In this document: positions 1 to 8,886 of the stretch, one piece after another | Numbering within the stretch: the stretch's first letter is position 1 | Layout of the letters: every line of letters begins with the position of its first letter | From: an uncultured Clostridia bacterium | GTDB taxonomy: Bacteria; Bacillota; Clostridia; Christensenellales; CAG-917 | Reading direction: 5' to 3' | Assembly: GCA_934277645.1 (NCBI GenBank) | Contig: CAKQUX010000007.1 | Span: 12,906-76,905 of the forward strand | Length of the DNA stretch: 64,000 bases | Notes under the pieces: model-generated | Seen by the model: the letters and a program-made list of their open reading frames with translations, nothing else | Told to the model about the DNA's origin: nothing | The model's database searches: none | Translations under genes and position numbers: made by a program

Positions 1-2
1 AA

Positions 3-1220
3 TACGGTGGCTTCAACACGGTGAAGTTGGATACTCCGATAAAGGTAGAAAAAGGCTCATACTTTTCAATAGTCACCGAAGTTTCAAATCCAAACGGGGA
101 CGCCTACGTAAGCGTTGCGCAATCGGAATCCAAAAAATCGTCCTATACAAAGACTTATGACGAATATGGGTATATATTAAACGGCGGCTATGTAGCAAGA
201 ATTAAGGCTTACACGAAATTGAAGACAGATAACGCTTGCGACTTGCACGAATACGGTGATTTAGTGCCAAAGCAAGAGCCTACCTGCATGCAAACGGGTA
301 TTAGGGCGCATTATAAATGCTCGGTTTGCAATAAGTATTTTGACGAAAGCAAAACCGAAAAGACCGTAGCGGAATTGACAATTCCGATAGATCCGAACGC
401 TCACGATTTTTGGGCGTGGATAGAGGAAGTGCCTGCAACTTGCGTAGCAACGGGAACAAAAGGTCATAAAGATTGTAATAGGTGCAACAGGCATTACGAC
501 GAGAGCGGAAATGAAATCACCGACCTTACCATTCCTACAAACGACAATCACGACTGGAACGCTTGGGCAAGCAACGGTAACGGAACACATACCCGCACTT
601 GCAAAAGAGATAGCGGTCATACCGAAACGGCAAATTGCTTCGGCGGAACAGCGACCTGTACCGAAAAGGCAATTTGCGCAGTTTGCAAAGCTGTTTATGG
701 CAAAACCACACCGCATACATACGGCGTGTGGAAAGACGAAATTCCTGCAACGACGGAAAACTTCGGAACGAAGGGACATTATGAGTGTTCGGTGTGCGGA
801 AAATACTTTGATAAAGATGGTAACGAAATCACCGACCTTAGAATTGCCAAAATCGGCACGCACAAGGTAACCGTCACGGGTGGTACCGTAAACGGCGGTA
901 AAGAGTTTGTTAAAGCCGGCGAAAAGATAACAATCACCGCCGATGCGCCGTCGGCAGGAAAAGTATTCAAATGCTGGAAGGACGGTAGCGGAAAAATCGT
1001 CAGCACGAACAAGAACTACACCTTTACGGTAGACGGCGAAATTAACCTTACCGCCGTATATGACAATGCGGCAGCGCCTGAAATCGAAACGGACGGCAAC
1101 GACAAACAAGGTGGCACGCTAAGCGGCGGCAAGATTGCAGGCATAGCAGTGGGCGTGTTAGCGGCGGTAGGAGCGGCCACGGCGGCAGTCGTTATAGTCA
1201 TAAAGAAAAAGAGAAAATAA
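3..1220 (+). CDS. Exported cell-surface protein, C-terminal part (5' end outside window)
   Basis: The frame is open from the left window edge, so this is the last ~405 residues of a larger protein; the internal GTG at 21 is not a convincing start. The first ~75 residues (DTPIKVEKGSYFSIVTEV) resemble the lectin-like domain that follows C1-family papain-like peptidase domains in clostridial exported proteins, so the missing part may be a cysteine peptidase (inference). Next come repeated Cys-pair modules (CSVC, CNRC, CAVC, CSVC) with PATC and HDW/HTY motifs, then an InlB-type beta repeat (VTVTGGTVNGGKEFVKAGE to NLTAVYDN), then a C-terminal membrane helix after a Gly-rich linker, ending in KKKRK. 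This suggests a protein anchored at the outer face of the membrane. The C-terminal ~215 residues are almost the same as those of the M64 protein downstream. Confidence 0.75.
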   Translation, partial: YGGFNTVKLDTPIKVEKGSYFSIVTEVSNPNGDAYVSVAQSESKKSSYTKTYDEYGYILNGGYVARIKAYTKLKTDNACDLHEYGDLVPKQEPTCMQTGIRAHYKCSVCNKYFDESKTEKTVAELTIPIDPNAHDFWAWIEEVPATCVATGTKGHKDCNRCNRHYDESGNEITDLTIPTNDNHDWNAWASNGNGTHTRTCKRDSGHTETANCFGGTATCTEKAICAVCKAVYGKTTPHTYGVWKDEIPATTENFGTKGHYECSVCGKYFDKDGNEITDLRIAKIGTHKVTVTGGTVNGGKEFVKAGEKITITADAPSAGKVFKCWKDGSGKIVSTNKNYTFTVDGEINLTAVYDNAAAPEIETDGNDKQGGTLSGGKIAGIAVGVLAAVGAATAAVVIVIKKKRK

Positions 1221-1292
1221 AGCAAAATTATTTTGGATAAAAAGCAAAATTGTTTTAATTAAAACAACAAACGTTAGTAAAAAAAGCAAAAG

Positions 1293-1316
1293 CCAATTGC
1301 ATAGCAATCGGTTTTT
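1293..1316 (+). terminator. Terminator of the first surface-protein gene
   Basis: Stem CCAATTGC-ATA-GCAATCGG with one mismatch, followed by TTTTT. A version with a perfect stem occurs after the M64 gene at 5215-5240, so the 3' flank was copied together with the coding cassette. Confidence 0.65.
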
Positions 1317-1395
1317 GCATTCCGATAAACTTATCTTTTGGCAAAGCCGAGCCTATAACAATACGACAAATTGTAATACAAATGAAAAAGTTATC

Positions 1396-1424
1396 TTTAC
1401 TTAAAAAGCAAATTTTGATAAAAT
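1396..1424 (+). promoter_or_regulatory. Promoter for leader ORF and M64 peptidase gene
   Basis: TTTACT, 17-nt spacer, TAAAAT. It lies ~60 nt before the small leader ORF at 1488 and is the best sigma-70-type match in this gap. Confidence 0.5.
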
Positions 1425-1487
1425 ATACACAAGTATAGGCTTTGATAAAACAAAAGATTGAAATTTAACGTAAAGGAGTTGACTTGT

Positions 1488-1571
1488 ATGATGACTCATA
1501 AGACAATCACTTACGAGCAAGCAAGCCGTAAGTCTACTTTATATGAACATAACAAACGCATCGCCGCATAG
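1488..1571 (+). CDS. 27-residue leader peptide upstream of M64 peptidase
   Basis: A short ORF (MMTHKTITYEQASRKS..., 27 codons) starts at an ATG preceded by a good ribosome-binding site (AAGGAG, 7 nt before the ATG). Its last codons lie inside the 5' arm of a strong terminator hairpin (1556-1606), and a smaller hairpin (CTTACG...CGTAAG) lies within the ORF. The overlap of a translated leader with a terminator is the layout of an attenuator. No codon run names an amino acid signal. A free small peptide is an alternative. The sequence matches no peptide family I know. Confidence 0.5.
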   Translation: MMTHKTITYEQASRKSTLYEHNKRIAA

Positions 1572-1606
1572 GCTAAACTTATGTGGCGGTGTGTTTTTGC
1601 TTTTAT
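1556..1606 (+). terminator. Leader terminator / possible attenuator
   Basis: A 15-bp stem (ACGCATCGCCGCATA / TATGTGGCGGTGTGT, three G-U pairs) with a 9-nt loop is followed by TTTTGCTTTT. It overlaps the stop codon of the 27-codon ORF and lies ~95 nt before the M64 start, so readthrough could control the peptidase gene. Confidence 0.7.
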
Positions 1607-1700
1607 ATGGATAAAGGCACGCGTTAACACAGTTTTGGGTTTAGCAATTTAAAGTCTATCCACAAAACTTACAAACGAACCCCGAAGGAGGTGAATCACA

Positions 1701-4700
1701 ATGAAAAAATGTTTTGAAAGAATAAGCACTGTTTTAATAATAATTGCAATAGCGCTCGTTTTTGCTATTGTTGGCAGCGAGGCAATAAAGATGCAAAACT
1801 TTGCCAATGCGGAAAATAAAACGGTCGCAAGCGCCGAAAGCTCATCAACGAGCAAAGCAAAAACGACGCAAATCGAGCTTGGCTCTTATATTAGCCTTGG
1901 CAAATATAATGGCAAAAGCGTTGTTTGGAGGTGCGTGAGTATTGACGAAAAAGGCTATCTTATGCTTGCCGACTATATACTCGATACGCTTCCGTATGAC
2001 GCTATGACCAGCGACAACAATCGTTCAAAATCTCACAGCCGCAACTATAAGCGTGATACGTATGGCTCTAACTATTGGAAAGACAGTAATATGCGTTCTT
2101 GGCTCAATTCTACGGCAGATGCCGGCAAGGTTAAGTGGTTATGCGGCAATCCGCCAAAAGCCGGTTATGTAGACGGAAATGCTTATGACCAAAAGGCAGG
2201 GTTTTTGAATGACTTCACAAAAGCCGAGATTGCGGCTATGAAGACAGTGACTCAACGCTCGCTAGTATCACACCCTGAATATAAGCACGGATTTTACGAT
2301 GGTGACGGTCGCTCTGACTTGGAATATAATTATTATATCGATAGCGTTGCAAGCAACTTCGACAGCGCATACGGCGAAAATTCGACCGAAAAAGTTTTTC
2401 TTCTCGACGTTAAACAAGTCAACGCAGTTTGGAGAAATTTTAACGACGATTATTACATAGGAAGAAACGAGCAAGGCAGTGGTTGGCCGTATTGGCTTAG
2501 AACTCCTGTAAGCAATTGCAACCACGATATGCGCTACGTTCATAATAACGGCTCTGTTGGCAGGGAGTCGCCGCAACGCAGCTATATCGGAGTTAGACCT
2601 GCGTTTTATCTCGATACAGACTATTACGTGACAACTTCAGGTAACGGAACGTCGTCAAATCCATATATCGGTTCAGCTCCCGACAAGGTGGAGAGCGATT
2701 ATACCGTCGCCGAACCCGAGGACGACCCTAATCAAGAGTGGGATATAAATATCGAGCAAAAACTCGAGCTTACCCTTGGTCCGTATTACACAAGCGACGG
2801 CAAATATGCTGAGCCGATAATTCCCGTTTATACCATTCAAAAGACAAGAAGCGATACCGAGAATATGGTTATTGTGATTTGCGGCGAAGGATACACCAAG
2901 GGCCAGCAACAAAAGTTTATAAACGACGTAAAAAAAGTTTGGCAAGGAGCAATGCAGTACGAGCCATATCGTAGCTATGCCGACCGCTTTAACGTTTATG
3001 CGCTTTGCACGGCGTCGGAGTCAAGTTTCGAGAATGGCGGCAGTACGTTTTTCGACGTAGTAGTAAGCGATAAGCCTTCAGCGTCGATATCGACGAATAA
3101 GGGCAATGCATGGAAAAATCATATTTTTGAAAGATGCATAGGCCCTACCTTTATCGAACAAATACACGACGCCCATATCCCTAACAAAACTGACCCTGAC
3201 ACGTTTATTTGGGACGATGATAAAATGTATTCGCCGTTTTATTACGTGCATAATTATATTAACCAGTTTGCATTGCTTGTCAACACTAACCAAAACTTCG
3301 GCGATAATTATACAAACCTTCCGTTTGGTTTCCACTATTTCATTACTCCGTCGGACAGCGACCGTGCCGCAAAGACTTTCACGCACGAGTTAGGACACGG
3401 CTTGTTAGGCCTTGGCGATGAGTATATGTCAAGTACTACACAACAAACAGATCTTACGTCATTAAACGTGGCGCACACACACAATCCTGAACAAGTAAAG
3501 TGGAAACAGTTATTAGGTTTTAGGAAGACTTATACGTGTAATGCGTTAGGCTATGGCAACTCCTACAACTCAAGTTACGAATGCCTTATGCGTGACACCG
3601 CCTATCAATTTTGTGAAGTATGCAAGTTGCAAGGATACAAGAGAATGTCGCAGCTTGTAAGCGGAAAAAGCCTTTACGTTGCCGATCCCGAAGTCAAGAA
3701 ATATACGGGACAATATTCCGCGTACTCGGATTTTGTGGATACGACATACACAGGATATTATAATTTCGCAAACTATCGTAGCGGAGTGCTGCTTAGCGGC
3801 ACTGATAAAAATAAATTCAACACGAGTATGGCGGGAGAGAAAATAGAGCTTAGGACGATTGTCCAAAATCTTTCAGACACTGCACAGCGTTACGTAACTA
3901 TGAAATTGTGGATAAAGCGGACTGATGGTAGTGTCGCCACCACGAGAAGTGGCAACAAACTTGAAGTAACACAGACTTTCACCATTCCTGTATGGAGCGA
4001 AAAGAGCAAGTTTTGGGCTAAGGGTGCTTTGGAATATAAAGGCAGCGATTTTAGTTCCGGATTAGTGAATTGTTCGATGATTTATCAAATTCCTGCCGAT
4101 GCGGTTTTGAACGAAGGCGACACGGTTGCTTTTGAAGTGACAGACGAAAACGGAAACGTGCTTGCAAGCGATAACACGGAAACTCAAACTTATGCAAACG
4201 TAAATATCGAATATAAGTTTGAAGACGGCAGCGAAATTCCTAACGCTCCAAAAGCCGTGATACCTTTACCGCTCGGAAGTGCGCTCACTCTGTCTGCTCC
4301 GCCTGTGCTTTTGGGCCATACGTTCGCAAGAGCGGAGGGGCAAGGCGGAACGGTAAACGGTAGCGGACAAACCGTGACGTATTATTACACCAAGCAAATT
4401 AACACTCATATACACGATTGGGGCGAGTGGATTAGCAACGGAGACGATACGCACACTCGCACTTGCAAGAAGGACAGCAGTCACAATGAAACGGCAAACT
4501 GCTTGGGCGGAACAGCGACCTGTACCGAAAAGGCAATTTGCGCAATCTGCAAAGCTGCGTATGGCAAAACCACACCGCATACTTACGGCGTGTGGAAAGA
4601 CGAAATTCCTGCAACAACGGAAAACTTTGGAACGAAAGGACACTATGAGTGTTCGGTTTGCGGAAAATACTTTGACAAAGACGGGAACGAAATCACCGAC

Positions 4701-5057
4701 CTTAGAATTGCCAAAATCGGCACGCACAAAGTAACCGTCACGGGCGGTACTGTAAGCGGCGGCAAAGAGTTTGTTAAAGCCGGCGAAAAGATAACAATCA
4801 CCGCCGACGCACCGTCGGCAGGAAAAGTCTTCAAAGGCTGGAAAGATGAAAGCGGAAAAATCGTCAGCACGGACAAAAATTACACTTTTGCCGTGAATGC
4901 CGAAATTAACCTTACCGCCGTATACGACAATGCGGCAACGGACGGCAGCGGCACGCTAAGCGGCGGCAAGATTGCTGGCATAGTGATAGGCGTGTTAGCG
5001 GCAGTAGGAGCAGTTACGGCGGCAGTAGTTATAGTCATAAAGAAAAAGAGAAAATAA
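1701..5057 (+). CDS. Secreted, membrane-anchored M64 (IgA peptidase family) metallopeptidase with DUF6273
   Basis: 1118 residues, AAGGAGGTG ribosome-binding site. Residues 1-40 form a signal peptide or anchor helix. Residues ~55-315 match DUF6273, a sulfatase/lectin-like fold common in clostridial surface proteins (SYISLGKYNGKSVVWRC to GVRPAFYLD). The M64 peptidase domain covers ~370-680, with the zinc motif HELGHGLLGLGDEY at 562-575: H562 and H566 are ligands and E563 is the general base. A beta-rich region follows (~700-890), then Cys-pair modules, an InlB-like repeat and a C-terminal helix ending in KKKRK. M64 includes clostridial IgA protease, but the substrate here cannot be read from sequence. 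The last ~215 residues are shared with the gene upstream, so the anchor cassette seems to be exchanged between genes. Confidence 0.88.
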   Translation: MKKCFERISTVLIIIAIALVFAIVGSEAIKMQNFANAENKTVASAESSSTSKAKTTQIELGSYISLGKYNGKSVVWRCVSIDEKGYLMLADYILDTLPYDAMTSDNNRSKSHSRNYKRDTYGSNYWKDSNMRSWLNSTADAGKVKWLCGNPPKAGYVDGNAYDQKAGFLNDFTKAEIAAMKTVTQRSLVSHPEYKHGFYDGDGRSDLEYNYYIDSVASNFDSAYGENSTEKVFLLDVKQVNAVWRNFNDDYYIGRNEQGSGWPYWLRTPVSNCNHDMRYVHNNGSVGRESPQRSYIGVRPAFYLDTDYYVTTSGNGTSSNPYIGSAPDKVESDYTVAEPEDDPNQEWDINIEQKLELTLGPYYTSDGKYAEPIIPVYTIQKTRSDTENMVIVICGEGYTKGQQQKFINDVKKVWQGAMQYEPYRSYADRFNVYALCTASESSFENGGSTFFDVVVSDKPSASISTNKGNAWKNHIFERCIGPTFIEQIHDAHIPNKTDPDTFIWDDDKMYSPFYYVHNYINQFALLVNTNQNFGDNYTNLPFGFHYFITPSDSDRAAKTFTHELGHGLLGLGDEYMSSTTQQTDLTSLNVAHTHNPEQVKWKQLLGFRKTYTCNALGYGNSYNSSYECLMRDTAYQFCEVCKLQGYKRMSQLVSGKSLYVADPEVKKYTGQYSAYSDFVDTTYTGYYNFANYRSGVLLSGTDKNKFNTSMAGEKIELRTIVQNLSDTAQRYVTMKLWIKRTDGSVATTRSGNKLEVTQTFTIPVWSEKSKFWAKGALEYKGSDFSSGLVNCSMIYQIPADAVLNEGDTVAFEVTDENGNVLASDNTETQTYANVNIEYKFEDGSEIPNAPKAVIPLPLGSALTLSAPPVLLGHTFARAEGQGGTVNGSGQTVTYYYTKQINTHIHDWGEWISNGDDTHTRTCKKDSSHNETANCLGGTATCTEKAICAICKAAYGKTTPHTYGVWKDEIPATTENFGTKGHYECSVCGKYFDKDGNEITDLRIAKIGTHKVTVTGGTVSGGKEFVKAGEKITITADAPSAGKVFKGWKDESGKIVSTDKNYTFAVNAEINLTAVYDNAATDGSGTLSGGKIAGIVIGVLAAVGAVTAAVVIVIKKKRK

Positions 5058-5079
5058 AGCAAAACTGTTTTGGACAAAA

Positions 5080-5205
5080 AGCAAAATTGTTTTATGAAAA
5101 ACGACAAACGTTAGTTAGAAAAAAATTGTTTTATGAAAAACAACAAACGTTAGTTTGGAAAAAAGCAAAATTGTTTTATGAAAAACGACAAACGTTTTTA
5201 AGAAA
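5080..5205 (+). repeat. Three imperfect tandem copies in the 3' flank of the M64 gene
   Basis: AAAATTGTTTTATGAAAAAC followed by RACAAACGTT occurs three times at ~40-45-nt spacing. The flank after the first surface-protein gene has a single related copy (1241-1277). Confidence 0.7.
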
Positions 5206-5214
5206 AAAGCAAAA

Positions 5215-5240
5215 GCCGATTGCATAGCAATCGGTTTTTG
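5215..5240 (+). terminator. Terminator of the M64 peptidase gene
   Basis: Perfect 8-bp stem CCGATTGC-ATA-GCAATCGG followed by TTTTTG. Confidence 0.75.
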
Positions 5241-5599
5241 CATTTCAATAAACTTGTCTTTTGGCAAAGCCGACAAAACCATATTAGAGTTAGCAAATTT
5301 AACGTATCTTCTTCTACAACAAAAAATACAACTTTTGGAACGTATATTTTGAAGGCGAAAATACAACATTTGAAAATATAACTCTTGCAAGCTGTAACAA
5401 GAAACGTAGAGCGAATTACATAACCGATGAAGACACTTTTTTATGACCTCGTATTTATAAAAATGATAAAAACAGCAAGCCGTACATTCGTATTTTTAAC
5501 GACATTTTGTCTATGGACACGTTCCGAAAAGGTTGACGCTTGCTTTTTCTGCTCAAACATGTTAAGGTTTATTTTGGAAGAAAATTGCAGGAGAAATTT
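5241..5599. other. Intergenic stretch without a clear gene
   Basis: AT-rich. The short reading frames here have no ribosome-binding site or recognisable product. The only clear signal is the AGGAGA ribosome-binding site of the kinase gene at its right end. Confidence 0.5.
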
Positions 5600-6562
5600 A
5601 TGGAACAAAAAATCGTACGACCGTATAATAAGGAGCAAACAAAAGATTTTGTAAAAGCTATAATAATTGAACATTATGCTTGCGACGTATTAAACAACAA
5701 ATACATCGGTGGCGGCTCTTTCGGTTACGTCTATAAAATTGAGATTTCCGTTTTTCCATATACCCTCATAGTTAAAGCTTTCCGCGTCGACGGCATACAC
5801 AAAAATGAAGCCGCTGCTTTGAATGTTCTCAGGCAAAACTCGCGGATACATCTTCCTACCGTGTATTTTACAGTCGACGCAAACGATGATATTCCCATGG
5901 ATTTTATCGTTGAGGAATATGTTTCGGGTACAGATTGTTTTACCGATTTTAGAAAATTATTTAAAAGTAAAGAAAAAAAACAACAGTTTGCCGATAACAT
6001 TGTTGAAGCCTTGGCTCATTGGCACAGCATAACGAATGAAAAATTCGGTTCTCTCGATAACCCCGAATATGATAATTGGCTCGATTATTATAAGCCGTTT
6101 GCAAAAGACGTTCTCGACACCGCCGTGCAAATGAATAAGGACGGAAAAATTAACGATAAAACAATAAAAATCATGCAAATTGCGTGGAAAAATTTCGAAT
6201 ATATTTTTTGTGAGCCTATTCGACAAGCCTCTCTTATTCACGGCGACTTAAACGTAATGAACGTTATGAGCGACGGCGATTTAAACATTACCGCCATCAT
6301 TGACCCGTTAGATTGTAAATGGGCAGATAAGGAATTCGAGCTGTTCCAGCTAAGAAACCTCACCGGAAACTTCTTTTACCTTTATGACACCTATAAAGCA
6401 AAATATCCTGTTTCAAAAAATGTCGACTTAAAGTGTGCGTTTTATGGCGTATATCATGAAATCTATTGTTTTATATCCTCAGGCAGGCATACGGAAATCA
6501 TTTTAAAAATAGCCGTGAACAGATTGAGAAAAGAATTAAAAAAAGTCGGACTTCTTCAATAG
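5600..6562 (+). CDS. Aminoglycoside phosphotransferase / choline-kinase-like kinase
   Basis: 320 residues. The start at 5600 is chosen because GCAGGAGAAATTT precedes it; an upstream in-frame ATG at 5540 has no ribosome-binding site. The protein kinase-like fold is visible: Gly-rich loop GGGSFGYVYK, hinge IVEEYVSG, catalytic loop HGDLNVMNV and metal-binding IIDPLD. Members of this family phosphorylate small molecules such as aminoglycosides, choline, homoserine or fructosamine. The substrate is unknown and resistance should not be assumed. It stands alone after the terminated M64 gene. Confidence 0.8.
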   Translation: MEQKIVRPYNKEQTKDFVKAIIIEHYACDVLNNKYIGGGSFGYVYKIEISVFPYTLIVKAFRVDGIHKNEAAALNVLRQNSRIHLPTVYFTVDANDDIPMDFIVEEYVSGTDCFTDFRKLFKSKEKKQQFADNIVEALAHWHSITNEKFGSLDNPEYDNWLDYYKPFAKDVLDTAVQMNKDGKINDKTIKIMQIAWKNFEYIFCEPIRQASLIHGDLNVMNVMSDGDLNITAIIDPLDCKWADKEFELFQLRNLTGNFFYLYDTYKAKYPVSKNVDLKCAFYGVYHEIYCFISSGRHTEIILKIAVNRLRKELKKVGLLQ

Positions 6563-6664
6563 GAATTTCGCCTGCATCTCTCTGTTTGTCTGTCGATTGT
6601 CTGAACTTCTGACGCTCAATGAATTGTTTTTCATATCCATTTCGGTGTTCTACATTTCAAAAAT
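6563..6664. other. Short gap after the kinase gene, no gene assigned
   Basis: A 34-codon minus-strand frame (MDMKNNSLSVRSSDN...) overlaps the end of the kinase gene but has no ribosome-binding site. It may be a decayed fragment. Confidence 0.3.
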
Positions 6665-6715
6665 AATTTAAAAAAATAATACGAACTCCGATTTGTTTTC
6701 AGGGTTCGTATTATT
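6665..6715 (-). terminator. Terminator of tRNA-Val(CAC)
   Basis: 12-bp stem GTTCGTATTATT/AATAATACGAAC. Read on the minus strand it is followed by a T-run, just after the tRNA 3' end. Confidence 0.75.
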
Positions 6716-6720
6716 GAGTA

Positions 6721-6797
6721 TGGTGGAGACAACAGGACTCGAACCTGTGACCCCTTGCATGTGAAGCAAGTGCTCTAACCAACTGAGCTATGCCTCC
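6721..6797 (-). tRNA. tRNA-Val(CAC)
   Basis: The minus strand folds as a cloverleaf. Acceptor GGAGGCA pairs with TGTCTCC, D arm contains AGTTGGTTA, anticodon stem CTTGC/GCAAG encloses loop TTCACAT (anticodon CAC), and the T loop is TTCGAGT. Discriminator A and CCA are encoded (TGG at 6721-6723). Confidence 0.95.
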
Positions 6798-6826
6798 AAT
6801 TATTAAATCGATTATTCAATATAAAA

Positions 6827-6850
6827 AACTGAGCAAATTGCCCAGCTCTA
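6827..6850 (-). terminator. Terminator between the two tRNA-Val genes
   Basis: On the minus strand the 7-bp hairpin CTGGGCA-ATT-TGCTCAG is followed by TTTTTT, so the two tRNAs may be separate transcription units. Two other small hairpins lie between it and the upstream tRNA. Confidence 0.55.
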
Positions 6851-6950
6851 ATTTGTGATCCCCACCATAAAGGTGGGATAGTAGGCAAGAGAATATCATC
6901 AATTCAAACGGTTCTTCTCTTGTAAGCACGCGCTAAACGATGTTTAGCTT

Positions 6951-7027
6951 TGGTGGAGACAATAGGACTCGAACCTATGACCTCTACGATGTCAACGTAG
7001 CGCTCTAACCAACTGGGCTATGCCTCC
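6951..7027 (-). tRNA. tRNA-Val(GAC)
   Basis: Acceptor GGAGGCA/TGTCTCC, anticodon stem CTACG/CGTAG with loop TTGACAT (anticodon GAC), T loop TTCGAGT, CCA encoded. It is nearly identical to the neighbouring tRNA-Val(CAC) outside the anticodon arm and a few paired positions, which indicates a local duplication. Confidence 0.95.
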
Positions 7028-7037
7028 GTGCTTAAAT

Positions 7038-7066
7038 ATAATACTATAAATCGCCAGATAGAGCAA
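7038..7066 (-). promoter_or_regulatory. Promoter of tRNA-Val(GAC)
   Basis: Minus strand: TTGCTC, 17-nt spacer, TATTAT, ending 10 nt before the tRNA 5' end. Confidence 0.6.
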
Positions 7067-7215
7067 GCATTTTTTGTGCGTTTTTTTTAAAATGGCAAAA
7101 AAATATCAAGTTCTGCCGAAAATGCCGATTAAAAATTCAATATTTGATTGCAAATATAAAAAAACTAAAAATAGTTAACTTTGTTAAAAAAAAGATAGCA
7201 AATTGAAATCAAATG

Positions 7216-7224
7216 TGGTAATAT
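7216..7224 (+). promoter_or_regulatory. Extended -10 element at a leaderless start
   Basis: TGG-TAATAT sits exactly 6 nt before the ATG at 7231 and no Shine-Dalgarno is present. The -35 region is poor, which fits an extended -10 promoter. Confidence 0.45.
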
Positions 7225-7230
7225 TTCTGT

Positions 7231-8313
7231 ATGGACAGATACGAAACGGTGATTATCGGCGGAGGCGCAAGCGGTCTTATGCTTTACAACTTGCTCAAAA
7301 AGAAGAGCATAATTGTGGAAGCAAACGACAGAGTCGGCAAGAAATTGCTTGCAACGGGCAACGGAAAGTGCAATCTTTCAAACGATAATTTAAACGCAAG
7401 TTTTTACAACGCTCCCGATTTCGTTCGTCCGATAATCGGTGAATTCGGTTTTGAAGAAATCGTAAAAACTTTTAAGTCTTTCGGACTTGTCACAAAAACC
7501 ATCGAAGGCAGACTTTATCCTTACAGCGAATGTGCCGCAACCGTTTTAAACGTGCTTAGAAAGAACGTAAACGCATTGACGGCGCATAAGGTGATGGACG
7601 TGATAAAAACCGATTTCGGATTTACCGTTAAAGCGGCAGGAGAAAACGGTATTTCAATCGATTGTAAAAACGTAGTGTTGGCAAGCGGCAGTAATGCGAC
7701 TTTTGGGTTGAATAGTCTAAATCTTTATAGCAAGTTTGGGCATACCGTAAAAGAGTTTAAGCCGTCGCTGTGTCCTATTAAGGTTGATGGGAGCGATATA
7801 AAAGGTTTGTCGGGCGTCAGAGTCAAAGCGGCATTGAAATGCGGCGACCATATCGAGAACGGCGAGATTTTGTTTAAGGACAACGCCATAAGCGGAATTG
7901 CGGCGTTTAACGTGTCGGCGATTATTGCGCGCGGCGGATGTAAAAATCTTGCGATAGATTTTATGCCCGATTATACGCTTAACGACGTAGCTAAGCTTGT
8001 TAAGGGCGGCATAGAGGGAATCTTTCATACAAGGCTTTGCGAACTGCTTAAAAGCAGAACGAAAGGAAGTCTTGCCGAGATTATAAAAAACTATGAACTC
8101 ACTTTTAAAGGTCTAAGCGATATATCGGCGGCGCAGGTTGCGTCGGGCGGTCTTAATACCGACGAGTTCGACAACAATTTAATGAGCAAAAAAATCAGCG
8201 GTCTATATGCGATTGGGGAAGCATTAGACGTTGACGGTATTTGCGGAGGCTACAATTTAAGTTGGGCTTTTTCATCTGCCGCCAAGGTCGCAAAAATAAT
8301 TAACGCAACGTGA
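7231..8313 (+). CDS. HI0933-family FAD-dependent oxidoreductase (YhiN/BaiN-like)
   Basis: 360 residues. The N-terminal FAD-binding motif is VIIGGGASGLMLYNLL (8-23), followed by the family signature VGKKLLATGNGKCNLSN. The C-terminal ICGGYNLSWAFSSAAKVA is the second conserved block, which closes the FAD site. The family is widespread and mostly uncharacterised; BaiN is a member that acts on bile acids, but that role cannot be assigned here. The usual length is ~400-420, so this is a short member. The start has no Shine-Dalgarno and fits a leaderless message. A MarR regulator follows after 7 nt, probably in the same transcript. Confidence 0.87.
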   Translation: MDRYETVIIGGGASGLMLYNLLKKKSIIVEANDRVGKKLLATGNGKCNLSNDNLNASFYNAPDFVRPIIGEFGFEEIVKTFKSFGLVTKTIEGRLYPYSECAATVLNVLRKNVNALTAHKVMDVIKTDFGFTVKAAGENGISIDCKNVVLASGSNATFGLNSLNLYSKFGHTVKEFKPSLCPIKVDGSDIKGLSGVRVKAALKCGDHIENGEILFKDNAISGIAAFNVSAIIARGGCKNLAIDFMPDYTLNDVAKLVKGGIEGIFHTRLCELLKSRTKGSLAEIIKNYELTFKGLSDISAAQVASGGLNTDEFDNNLMSKKISGLYAIGEALDVDGICGGYNLSWAFSSAAKVAKIINAT

Positions 8314-8320
8314 GGTTATT

Positions 8321-8740
8321 ATGAAGGACATCGAAATTTGCTATACTTCGTTCGACAAGATTTTGAAGTATTTAAAAGCATATTCACACAACGAAATGAA
8401 AAATTATAACTTGACCCCAAACGAAATTCAGGTTTTGTCTAATTTAGACACCAAATGCACGTCAAGCGAAATCGCGAAGCAAGTAAACGTTTCAAAGGCG
8501 CTTGTTTCGAGAAGCGTAAAATTGCTTCTTCAAAAGGGATATATAACGGCAACACTCTCGGAAATCGATAAACGTGAGTTTGTTATAAAGTTGACCGAAT
8601 CGGGCGAGGAGGTTAGAAACAAAATTATGTCAGTTAAAGATACGTTTACAAAGCGCGCGTTTCAGGATTTCGGCGAAGAGGAATTTACCGTGCTTAAGGC
8701 ATTGCTCGGATTGGTGCTTAGAAATCTTGGCTTGAATTAG
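8321..8740 (+). CDS. MarR-family transcriptional regulator
   Basis: 139 residues, GAGGT ribosome-binding site. It has the winged helix-turn-helix of MarR proteins (~35-100): LTPNEIQVLSNL, the recognition region SSEIAKQVNVSKALVSRSVKLL, and the wing GYITATLSEIDKREFVIKLTESG. MarR proteins bind palindromic operators as dimers and often respond to phenolic or oxidative ligands. Its position 7 nt after the flavoprotein gene suggests that it regulates that gene or the M28 peptidase downstream; no clear operator was found. Confidence 0.88.
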   Translation: MKDIEICYTSFDKILKYLKAYSHNEMKNYNLTPNEIQVLSNLDTKCTSSEIAKQVNVSKALVSRSVKLLLQKGYITATLSEIDKREFVIKLTESGEEVRNKIMSVKDTFTKRAFQDFGEEEFTVLKALLGLVLRNLGLN

Positions 8741-8886
8741 TCGATTTTGATTGACGCGTTCTTCGTTAGGCTTTAGTGCGCATCGAAAACATCATCTGAA
8801 GTTTAATTCAACAAAATATACTCATTTTTTTATTACAACCGAATATAACGTACTATTTAAAAAACTAAACCATTAAGGGGGAGAAT

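Noticed and set aside
261..1109. Long minus-strand frame opposite the first surface-protein gene
   Set aside because: It follows the codon pattern of the plus-strand gene, has no ribosome-binding site, and similar shadows occur opposite the same cassette in the M64 gene.
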